From Fimbriimonadaceae bacterium (GTDB lineage: Bacteria; Armatimonadota; Fimbriimonadia; Fimbriimonadales; Fimbriimonadaceae): a stretch of 8,072 nucleotides of DNA. Positions 1 to 6,230 of this stretch are shown piece after piece (the stretch's first letter is position 1; every line of letters begins with the position of its first letter). The position numbers and the translations under genes are program-made. The DNA lies in assembly GCA_020851885.1 (NCBI GenBank), contig JADZBW010000415.1, positions 1-8,072 of the forward strand. Direction: 5' to 3'. Below the pieces are notes generated by a model. That model made no database searches. It was not told where the DNA came from and saw only the letters and a list, made by a program, of their open reading frames with translations.

Positions 1-65
1 CCAAGCGAATCGATTCTGAACTCGCCAAGCGTCAGATTCCGGGGGTGGACCGTCGTGGCCGGTGA
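1..65 (+). CDS. 3' end of an upstream gene, possibly the CUT1 sugar-binding protein (partial)
   Basis: A reading frame open from the window edge (codons in phase with base 3) ends at TGA 63-65 and gives the C-terminal tail KRIDSELAKRQIPGVDRRGR. It overlaps the start of the following permease gene by 11 bases, as expected for translationally coupled operon genes. Family knowledge: MalF/MalG-type permease genes are usually preceded by an extracellular solute-binding protein gene, and those proteins often end in a charged helix similar to the IDSELAKR stretch. Only about 20 residues are visible, so the identity rests on gene order, and the frame could also be open by chance. One alternative frame is closed by a stop at 17-19. 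The other, the permease frame itself, is open to the edge. Confidence 0.42.
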   Translation, partial: KRIDSELAKRQIPGVDRRGR

Positions 66-945
66 GCGCAGACAAGCCAACTGGGGATGGCTCTTCATCA
101 GCCCGGCCCTCCTCCATTTGCTCGTCTTCGCGATCTTCCCGATCGCCTACGCCTTCGGCCTCAGCCTCTTTCACACCCGATTGGTTCGAACGGAGAGAGC
201 CTTTGCCGGGGCCGACAATTACACCTTCGCGATTGGTGAGCCGTCATTCCTCAACGCCCTTTGGAACTCTGCGAAATACGCACTCCTGAGCGTGCCCTTG
301 GGGATCGCAGTCGCTCTTGGGGTAGCTATTCTCGTCAACCAGAAGCTACGCGGGGTAACCCTCTTCCGCACCCTCTACTACATTCCAGCGATCGCCAGCG
401 GCGTTGCGATCGCGATGCTCTGGATCTACGTCTACCTGCCCGAAACTGGGATGATCAATTCCGGCTTGAATCTGCTCGGAATAGATAACAAGACCGATTT
501 CCTGAACAAAGTCGAATGGGCGATGATTGCGGTCGTCGTGATGTCCGTCTTCACCGGTCTCGGCCCTCGCATGGTGCTCTTCCTTGCCGGCCTCGTGGGA
601 ATTCCCCAGGAACTGTATGAGGCAGGGGCTCTCGACGGGGCAACCGGTCCGCGAGCATTCTGGAGGATCACCCTCCCGATGCTCATCCCGACGACATTCT
701 TCGTCGTAGTCACCTCGACCATCTCCGCCCTCCAGATCTTCACCCCGATCTACATGATGACCAAGGGTGGACCCGAGGAGTCGACCGACGTCGTCGGCTA
801 TCACATCTACACCGAGGCTTGGGTGAACTTCAATACCGGCCTGGCATCGGCGAAGTCCTTCGTCTTGCTCGCCGCCATTGCCGCGATTTCGCTTGTCCAG
901 TTCCGATTGATGCGGAGCCAACTCCAGGGGTACAGCGCTTCATGA
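55..945 (+). CDS. CUT1-family sugar ABC transporter permease (MalF/UgpA type)
   Basis: This is an inner-membrane permease subunit of a carbohydrate importer, expected to pair with the next gene's product as a heterodimer. The 296-aa length is typical. Hydrophobic segments lie at about residues 11-37, 74-95, 105-127, 154-180, 208-230 and 266-284, giving six membrane spans. The cytoplasmic EAA loop that docks on the ATPase is clear: EAGALDGA at 189-196 followed by RITLP at 204-208. A GGP-type loop (KGGPEEST, 237-244) is typical of sugar permeases. The GTG start at 55 follows a GGGGGTGG Shine-Dalgarno-like run at 41-48 with a 6-base spacer, and the first membrane span starts at the usual distance. 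Its TGA shares bases with the ATG of the next gene. The substrate cannot be inferred, and no ATPase gene for the system is in the window. Confidence 0.93.
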   Translation: MAGERRQANWGWLFISPALLHLLVFAIFPIAYAFGLSLFHTRLVRTERAFAGADNYTFAIGEPSFLNALWNSAKYALLSVPLGIAVALGVAILVNQKLRGVTLFRTLYYIPAIASGVAIAMLWIYVYLPETGMINSGLNLLGIDNKTDFLNKVEWAMIAVVVMSVFTGLGPRMVLFLAGLVGIPQELYEAGALDGATGPRAFWRITLPMLIPTTFFVVVTSTISALQIFTPIYMMTKGGPEESTDVVGYHIYTEAWVNFNTGLASAKSFVLLAAIAAISLVQFRLMRSQLQGYSAS

Positions 946-1766
946 AGTACCTCAAGACCCTTTTCTCCTACCTGGCCATGATCACGCTGGCCCTCTTCTT
1001 GATGGCCCCCTTCGTTTGGATGGTGCTGGTTTCCCTCCATCCAAGCAAGTCGCCCATCCCAACCCTGGACCTGATCGTTCCCAAACAGCCCGCCTGGGAT
1101 AACTACGGCAAGGTGCTCTTCATGCCCAATCTCCCGGTCCTCCGATTCTTTCTAAATACCGTGATCGTGACCGTTTCGATCGTCTTGGGACAGCTCTTCG
1201 TCAGTTCGCTCGCCGCCTATGGGTTCGCCCGCTTCCGATTCCGAGGTCGGGAAGCTGTCTTTGCCGTCTTCCTCGCGTCGATGATGTTCGCGGGTCCGGT
1301 GACCCAGATACCTGTCTATTTGATGGTACGGTCGTTCGGCTGGCTCGATTCCTACGCGGCGCTCATCGTTCCCGGGCTTTCCTCTGCATTTAACGTCTTT
1401 CTTCTGAGGCAGGCTTTTCTAGCCATTCCCAAGGAACTGGATGAAGCGGCGAAACTGGATGGCGCGGGCTACTTCCGGATCTACTGGCGCGTCCTGATGC
1501 CTCTCGCCAAGCCATCCCTGGCCACCGCCGCCGCATTCACCTTCTTTGGCGCCTGGACGGACTTTTTCTGGCCGATGCTCACCACCAATTCCACCGAGAT
1601 GCGAACGCTGGAAGTGGGCCTCTCGATCTTCAAGAACAGCTATGGCGCGGCCAACTGGCCCCTGCAGATGACCGCCGCCGTCATCGTCATGCTGCCTTTG
1701 CTCCTCGTCTTCGTCTTCTGCCAACGCTACTTCGTGAAAGGCGTCATGTTGGGCAGCCTGAAGTAG
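942..1766 (+). CDS. CUT1-family sugar ABC transporter permease (MalG/UgpE type)
   Basis: This is the second permease subunit of the same importer. The ATG at 942 overlaps the previous stop as ATGA, indicating translational coupling. A longer in-frame start at 819 exists but would add about 41 non-hydrophobic residues encoded inside the upstream gene, so it is rejected. The protein has 274 aa, normal for the family. Hydrophobic spans lie at about 8-31, 70-94, 105-127, 138-158, 190-210 and 243-262. The EAA loop reads EAAKLDGAG at 168-176, followed by RVLMPLAKP at 183-191. The tail FVKGVMLGSLK matches the conserved G..G..K ending of MalG-type proteins. The stop TAG directly abuts the stop of the convergent ATPase gene, so no room remains for a terminator between them. 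Confidence 0.93.
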   Translation: MKYLKTLFSYLAMITLALFLMAPFVWMVLVSLHPSKSPIPTLDLIVPKQPAWDNYGKVLFMPNLPVLRFFLNTVIVTVSIVLGQLFVSSLAAYGFARFRFRGREAVFAVFLASMMFAGPVTQIPVYLMVRSFGWLDSYAALIVPGLSSAFNVFLLRQAFLAIPKELDEAAKLDGAGYFRIYWRVLMPLAKPSLATAAAFTFFGAWTDFFWPMLTTNSTEMRTLEVGLSIFKNSYGAANWPLQMTAAVIVMLPLLLVFVFCQRYFVKGVMLGSLK

Positions 1767-3251
1767 CTAGGCGACTCCGGTCATCAGTCGAATCAGCTTC
1801 TCCTCATCCGCATCGGATCGCGGCAGTTCACCTACGATCCGACCTCCTCGGAACACCAAGATGCGATCCGCCATCCTCAGGAGCTCGGGAAGCTCGCTCG
1901 ACACGATCAAGACCGCCTTGCCCGCCGCCACGATCTCCAGGAGTATCTCGTGGATTTCCGCTTTCGCTCCGACATCGACGCCACGCGTTGGCTCATCGAC
2001 CATCAGAACGTCGCACTCCGCCGCCAGCCACTTGGCCAGCACCACCTTTTGCTGATTCCCACCGGACAGTCCTCCCGCCGAGGATTCCATGCTGGGAGCC
2101 TTGATCCGCAGCCGCTCAAAGTACGTCTGGGCGGTCGCCCGTTCACGCGCTGCCTGCACGAATCCCAAACGTGCCAATCGCGTCAAGATCGGGAGCGTTT
2201 CGTTCTCCCGAATCTTCATCCCGAGCACCAGGCCGTGCCGCTTCCGGTCCTCCGGAACCATTCCGATTCGACGGGAAATGGCCCGATCTGTCCGTCGCAG
2301 AGGCAAAGTCTGTCCGTGGATCGACACATCACCGGTAGCCGCAGAGTCGAGGCCAAAGATGGCTTCCAAAACCTCCGTTCTGCCCGCTCCGACGAGACCC
2401 GCGAGGCCCACCACTTCTCCCTGGCGAACCTCGAAATGGACACCCTCGAACTTGCCCGGGCTACGCAGGTCGCGCACCGACAGCGCCACCTGACCCGCTT
2501 GATTCCCAGATGTGGCATCCAACTGCTCGAGCTCTCGTCCGATCATTGCCGAAACCAACGAGTCGTGATCGAACTCGGATGCAGGCTTGGTTGCCACAAG
2601 TTCACCATCGCGCAGTACGGTGATCGTGTCGCATAGGCGGAAGATCTCGTTCATTCGATGTGAAACGTAGAGGCAAGTGACCCCGTCCGACTTCAGCTGG
2701 TCGATCAATTCGAACAGTCGCTCAGACTCGGTGAAGCTCAGCGAAGACGTCGGCTCGTCGAAGATGAGAGCCTTTGCCCCCTTGGCGACGGCGCCGGCGA
2801 TCTGCACCATTTGTTGCACCGCGATTGGCAGGGATCCCAGGCGCGCGTTGAGGTCCACCTGCGCTCCAATACGATCCAGCGCGGCCTGGGCCCGACGGTT
2901 CATCTCTGCTTGATCCACGAACGGACCTTTGTGCGGGGTATCCCCCAAGCACAGATTCTCGGCGACGCTCAAATTCTCGCAGAAGAGCAGCTCCTGATGC
3001 ACCATCCCGATGCCTGCCCGAACCGCATCGCCGGGGTCGTGAAAGCGAACCTCCTGCCCCTCGAAAGTGATGCGGCCCTCATCGGGCTGGATCAGACCAC
3101 ACATCACCTTGCCCAAGGTGCTCTTGCCCGCCCCGTTCTCGCCCATGAGAGCGTGAACGGAGCCTTGGCCAACCTCTAGATCGACGCCATCCAACGCCGT
3201 CACCCCGGGGTAGCGCTTGGTGATGTTCGATAGCCGCAGAAAGTTACTCAT
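1767..3251 (-). CDS. Ribose-type (CUT2) sugar ABC transporter ATPase with two nucleotide-binding domains (RbsA/MglA family)
   Basis: This is the cytoplasmic ATPase that powers a ribose/galactose/xylose-class importer, with two ABC domains fused in tandem (494 aa, typical of RbsA). In domain 1, Walker A is GENGAGKST at 37-45, the Q-loop is MVHQE (83-87), the signature region is LPIAVQQ (141-147) and Walker B is ALIFDEP (161-167). In domain 2, the Walker A equivalent is degenerate (GLVGAGRTE, 285-293), as is normal in this family. A proper signature LSGGNQQ (395-401) and Walker B VLMVDEP (415-421) follow. I chose ATG at 3249-3251 because it forms an ATGA overlap with the permease stop and the family N-terminus starts there. 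A GTG five codons upstream lies inside the GGAGGTGG Shine-Dalgarno sequence. The domain 1 signature lacks the usual Ser and Gly. The sugar is unknown. Confidence 0.95.
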   Translation of the reverse strand: MSNFLRLSNITKRYPGVTALDGVDLEVGQGSVHALMGENGAGKSTLGKVMCGLIQPDEGRITFEGQEVRFHDPGDAVRAGIGMVHQELLFCENLSVAENLCLGDTPHKGPFVDQAEMNRRAQAALDRIGAQVDLNARLGSLPIAVQQMVQIAGAVAKGAKALIFDEPTSSLSFTESERLFELIDQLKSDGVTCLYVSHRMNEIFRLCDTITVLRDGELVATKPASEFDHDSLVSAMIGRELEQLDATSGNQAGQVALSVRDLRSPGKFEGVHFEVRQGEVVGLAGLVGAGRTEVLEAIFGLDSAATGDVSIHGQTLPLRRTDRAISRRIGMVPEDRKRHGLVLGMKIRENETLPILTRLARLGFVQAARERATAQTYFERLRIKAPSMESSAGGLSGGNQQKVVLAKWLAAECDVLMVDEPTRGVDVGAKAEIHEILLEIVAAGKAVLIVSSELPELLRMADRILVFRGGRIVGELPRSDADEEKLIRLMTGVA

Positions 3252-4285
3252 GCCCGGTCCAGCCACCTCCGCGAGAGCTTGACCGACGCTTGGTCCAGAA
3301 CGACCGCCACCACAACGGCCACTCCGATGATAATCGATTCGTAGTTTTGATCGAAATGAAGCGTGCGGATGGATTGCCGCATCAGAACAATGAGGATCGC
3401 CCCCAGCATTGCCCCAAGTGCGGTTCCCTTGCCCCCGGCTAGCGATGCGCCACCGACGACTGCGGAGGCAATGACGAACAGTTCATATCCTTGAGCATCC
3501 GCACAAGATGCCGCTCCATAGTAAGAGCACCCGGCAAATGCGGCGACTCCCGCCAACATCCCGGACAAGGCGAATACCCCGATCTGCACTCTGCCGATCT
3601 TGATGCCCGAGTAATGCGACGCTGCTTCGTTGCCTCCCACGGCATAGATCTTACGGCCCGCCACCGTCTTGGAGAGGTAGATCCCGCCCAAAACCGTCAC
3701 GAGGATCATCAGCACCAACGGCACGGGATACTGCCCCTTTTCCAGTCCCAAGGTCGCCTTGAAGATGCCCGTCAAACCCTCGGGCAAGTTGACGGAGAGG
3801 CCCTTGCTGATGACGTTTGCCACGCCCCGATAAACCCACATCGTGCCGAGCGTGATGATAAACGGATGGACTTTCAGCCTCGCGACGAGCCAGCCGTTCA
3901 CCAGCCCACATCCCAATCCGATCCCCACGCACACCGCACCCGAAATCAGGAATTGGCCCAAGGAAGGATCGCTCCCCTGCAGCCCGACTTGGGATCGAAG
4001 GAAGATCGCGGTCAAGACGCCGCACAGGGCATAGATCGATCCAATCGACAGGTCGATTCCCCCGGTGATGATCACCATCGTGATCCCAACCGCCATGATC
4101 GCGAAGAAGCTGGCGTCGGAAGCGGTCTGGAACAGGGTGTTGGGATTGAGGAAGACGTTTACCGAGTGCCCGCCCTTTTCATAGGAACCGGCAAAGAGAG
4201 AAAGGACGATGCTCAGCCCGACAATGACCCCAACCAAGCCGGTTTGGGGAGCGTTGATCAGTTTCTTCAGCCTCTGGCGCACCAT
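3248..4285 (-). CDS. Ribose-type (CUT2) sugar ABC transporter permease (RbsC family, BPD_transp_2)
   Basis: This is the membrane channel subunit that works with the RbsA-type ATPase encoded immediately downstream. The 345-aa protein is highly hydrophobic, with about 8-10 spans. It carries family landmarks: GGIDLSIGSI at 75-84, GRKIYAVGGNEAAS at 210-223, and GGASLAGGKGTALGA at 278-292. The ATG at 4283-4285 is the first sensible start, placing a short basic N-terminus (RQRLKK) before the first span. No clear Shine-Dalgarno sequence precedes it. Its stop overlaps the ATPase start as ATGA. CUT2 operons normally also contain an RbsB-type binding protein, but none is found beside this pair. The preceding gene on this strand is an unrelated secretion ATPase 105 bases away, so the permease probably begins its own transcript. 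The substrate is not deducible. Confidence 0.95.
   Translation of the reverse strand: MVRQRLKKLINAPQTGLVGVIVGLSIVLSLFAGSYEKGGHSVNVFLNPNTLFQTASDASFFAIMAVGITMVIITGGIDLSIGSIYALCGVLTAIFLRSQVGLQGSDPSLGQFLISGAVCVGIGLGCGLVNGWLVARLKVHPFIITLGTMWVYRGVANVISKGLSVNLPEGLTGIFKATLGLEKGQYPVPLVLMILVTVLGGIYLSKTVAGRKIYAVGGNEAASHYSGIKIGRVQIGVFALSGMLAGVAAFAGCSYYGAASCADAQGYELFVIASAVVGGASLAGGKGTALGAMLGAILIVLMRQSIRTLHFDQNYESIIIGVAVVVAVVLDQASVKLSRRWLDRA
3263..3270 (-). promoter_or_regulatory. Shine-Dalgarno site deciding the start of the RbsA-type gene
   Basis: On the minus strand this reads GGAGGTGG, a close match to the anti-16S consensus. It lies 11 bases before the ATG at 3251 and inside the last codons of the upstream permease gene. 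The alternative GTG start at 3264-3266 is part of this same octamer, so it cannot use it. The spacer is somewhat long, and the ATGA overlap probably helps through coupling. Confidence 0.65.
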
Positions 4286-4300
4286 GCTGAGCGCAGATTA

Positions 4301-4319
4301 CCGTGGCACGGGCGTGGCA
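4301..4319. promoter_or_regulatory. Small palindrome plus 11-bp-period direct repeat upstream of the CUT2 permease
   Basis: The bases at 4301-4311 read CCGTG-G-CACGG, a perfect 5-bp palindrome around one base. The heptamer CGTGGCA occurs at 4302-4308 and again at 4313-4319, an 11-base step close to one helical turn. The cluster sits 15-34 bases before the permease start, where a regulator could act. A TAATCT hexamer on the minus strand (4295-4300) could be a -10 box, but it has no matching -35. This is a candidate only, since such short repeats can occur by chance. Confidence 0.3.
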
Positions 4320-4341
4320 TTTGCGTCCCGCCCATGGTTTC

Positions 4342-4360
4342 CTTGGACGTCCCGTCCAAG
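4342..4360. promoter_or_regulatory. Perfect 8-bp inverted repeat between the PilB-like and CUT2 permease genes (operator or terminator candidate)
   Basis: CTTGGACG (4342-4349) and CGTCCAAG (4353-4360) are exact reverse complements separated by TCC. An overlapping alternative pairing of CCTTG (4341-4345) with CAAGG (4363-4367) is also possible. No T-run follows on either strand, so a standard intrinsic terminator is not supported. The site is just past the stop of the PilB-like gene and 57 bases or more before the CUT2 permease, which suits either an operator for a sugar-responsive repressor or a transcript-end hairpin. No regulator gene is in the window. Confidence 0.45.
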
Positions 4361-4390
4361 TTCAAGGACCTTCCATCCGCTGCGACTTGC

Positions 4391-6142
4391 CTATGCCGCC
4401 AAGCGCAGGCTCGCCCGAGGCTGGGCAAACGAATCAAAGAACACGTTTCGCCGAGCCTCGTCGATCGTCGTTTCACCGGCCAGGACCAGTCCCATCGCTG
4501 ATTCCTGCATGGGCCGATAGCCGCTGGCAGAGGCGATTTCGCGGATCACATCCATCGATTCCCGATTGGCGATAGCCCTTGAAACTTCCGAAGTCACCGG
4601 CATCAATTCCTGGACCGCTGTTCGACCCCTATATCCGAAGCCCTCGCACTTGGGACAACCCACCGGCTGACATAGGTTTACATGGCCCGCCAATCCTGGG
4701 AAGTGAACACGCAGCGTCTCCAACTCCTCCGAAGTCGCCGATTTGGTGTCTTTGCAATGCGTGCAAAGCTTCCTGATCAGCCGCTGCGACATCACTCCGA
4801 TGACCGACGTGCTCAACAGGAACGGATCGGTGCCCATATCCAGCAACCGAGGCACCGAGCTTGGCGCATCGTTGCAGTGCAGAGTGCTTAGCACCAAGTG
4901 CCCCGTCATCGAGGCGCGGATCGCCGTCTGCGCAGTCTCGCCGTCTCGAATCTCACCGACGAGGATGACGTCCGGGTCCTGTCTCAAAATCGCGCGAAGT
5001 TGCGCGGCAAACGTCAATCCCACCTTCTCAAACACCTGCGACTGGTTGATGCCCTCGATCTCATATTCGATCGGGTCTTCGCAGGTCATGATGTTGCGCC
5101 GCTCGTTTTGGAGCTCGGCAAGCGCCGCATAGAGCGTCGTCGTCTTACCGCTTCCCGTCGGGCCGGTTACCAACAGCATTCCGTAAGGCTTGGAGATGAG
5201 GCTGCGGAACGTGGTCAGATGCTCTTCGCTGAAGCCAAGCTCCGGAAGTCGTTTGAGTGATTGGCTCTTGTCCAACACACGGAGGACGATGCGCTGACCG
5301 TGCTGATTTGGCAACACCGACATTCGGATGTCGATCTCGCGGTTGTCCACCCTGACCCCAAAACGGCCGTCTTGGGGCACGCGGAATTCCACGATGTCCA
5401 GCTCCGCCATGATCTTCATACGGGTGATCAATGCGGGAAGAATGGAGATGGGAATGTCCCGCACGCGGCGAAGGTCGCCATCGACTCGGTATCGGACATC
5501 CACCTTCTTGCCGCGCGGCTCGATATGAACGTCGCTGGCGCCCATACGAATAGCATCGCCGATGATCTGATTGACCAACCCTACGACTGGCTTGGAATCG
5601 GCATCTTTCTCGTCGGCAGTCGACACCTTTTTGGTGTCCGTGCCGAAGTCGTTGATCGCCTCCATCACCAACTTATCCATGTTGGTGGTCCCGGCGCTTG
5701 GACCGCCAAACCCGGCATAAGCCAGTTCGATCGCGTTGGTCAATCGATCCGAATCGACCAACACAGGCTCGATTCGCATCGAAGTCATGTTGTGGACCAG
5801 GTCGATCGCATCGACGTCCATCGGGTTGCGCATCGCCACCACAAGGAGGTCGCCGCGGATATCCACCGGCAGAAGCTGATAGGTGCGAGCCACATTATGG
5901 GGCACGCGGGCCACGGCCATATTGCGTGGCGGCTGTTCGTCCAGTCTCCAAGGCGAAACCCCCATCTGGGCGGCCAACGCATTCAGCAACTGGTCCTCCG
6001 TGATGTAACCAAGTCCCACGATAATGCTGCCGAGCGGCGCACGGGAGTCTCTCTGAAGCTCAAGGCCTTGCTGGAGCTGCTTCGCGTTGATCAACTTGAG
6101 CGACAAGAGCAGCTCACCAAGGCGCAATCGATGACTAGCCAT
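4391..6142 (-). CDS. Type IV pilus/type II secretion assembly ATPase (PilB/GspE family)
   Basis: This is a cytoplasmic hexameric ATPase expected to drive pilus extension or pseudopilus assembly at the inner membrane. The 583-aa length fits PilB. An N-terminal MshEN/T2SSE_N region covers about 5-65, with two LG....I....L..AL..Q-type motifs (7-30 and 37-59). A linker (about 150-185) leads to the second N-terminal domain starting near PVVGLVNQIIGDAI (185-198). Catalytic landmarks are ASDVHIEP (202-209), Walker A GPTGSGKTT (327-335), Asp box CEDPIEYEIEG (354-364), Walker B VILVGEIRD (392-400) and His box GHLVLSTLHCNDA (414-426). Zinc-binding cysteines are at 460, 463, 496 and 499. The His box has Cys where Thr is usual. 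No pilin, PilC, PilT or prepilin peptidase gene is nearby, so PilB and GspE cannot be firmly separated. PilB is preferred because of the N-terminal domain. No clear Shine-Dalgarno precedes the start. Confidence 0.95.
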   Translation of the reverse strand: MASHRLRLGELLLSLKLINAKQLQQGLELQRDSRAPLGSIIVGLGYITEDQLLNALAAQMGVSPWRLDEQPPRNMAVARVPHNVARTYQLLPVDIRGDLLVVAMRNPMDVDAIDLVHNMTSMRIEPVLVDSDRLTNAIELAYAGFGGPSAGTTNMDKLVMEAINDFGTDTKKVSTADEKDADSKPVVGLVNQIIGDAIRMGASDVHIEPRGKKVDVRYRVDGDLRRVRDIPISILPALITRMKIMAELDIVEFRVPQDGRFGVRVDNREIDIRMSVLPNQHGQRIVLRVLDKSQSLKRLPELGFSEEHLTTFRSLISKPYGMLLVTGPTGSGKTTTLYAALAELQNERRNIMTCEDPIEYEIEGINQSQVFEKVGLTFAAQLRAILRQDPDVILVGEIRDGETAQTAIRASMTGHLVLSTLHCNDAPSSVPRLLDMGTDPFLLSTSVIGVMSQRLIRKLCTHCKDTKSATSEELETLRVHFPGLAGHVNLCQPVGCPKCEGFGYRGRTAVQELMPVTSEVSRAIANRESMDVIREIASASGYRPMQESAMGLVLAGETTIDEARRNVFFDSFAQPRASLRLAA

Positions 6143-6230
6143 AACCAGGCATAGTTATCGGCTTGATAGATGGACTTGCTTAACGGTGTTCCAGAAAAAC
6201 ATGACCAGAACTTTTGACGTCTAACCTAAA
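6143..6230. other. Divergent intergenic region between the PilB-like gene and the propeller-like protein gene
   Basis: These 88 bases must hold the 5' ends of both divergent genes. They are visibly more AT-rich than the flanking coding DNA. No convincing -35/-10 pair is seen on either strand. The best minus-strand candidate is TTAAGC with GATAAC at 18-base spacing, ending very close to the start codon, and it is weak. A GACGTC palindrome is at 6216-6221. A tiny in-frame ATG at 6201 on the + strand is closed by TAA at 6222-6224. Confidence 0.4.

Noticed and set aside
1772..1790. Hairpin CGACT/AGTCG at the convergent gene ends as a terminator
   Set aside because: It has a 5-bp stem with a 9-base loop, lies inside the RbsA-type coding sequence, and has no T-run, so it is not distinguishable from chance.
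1950..2636. Plus-strand open frame (228 codons) inside the RbsA-type gene
   Set aside because: It is antisense to the second ATP-binding domain, whose signature and Walker B are intact on the minus strand. No independent start signal or domain is seen.
4342..4360. Classical rho-independent terminator for the PilB-like gene
   Set aside because: The stem is good, but no T-tract follows it on the minus strand, where GAAACC comes next.
3491..4501. Long + strand open frame (336 codons) opposite the CUT2 permease
   Set aside because: It is antisense to a gene with unmistakable family motifs, its translation is rich in His, Arg, Asp and Gln with no domain pattern, and such frames arise from codon bias in GC-rich DNA.
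5261..6154. Long + strand open frame (297 codons) opposite the PilB-like gene
   Set aside because: It mirrors conserved PilB domains on the other strand and its His/Asp-rich product has no recognisable fold, so it is a shadow frame.
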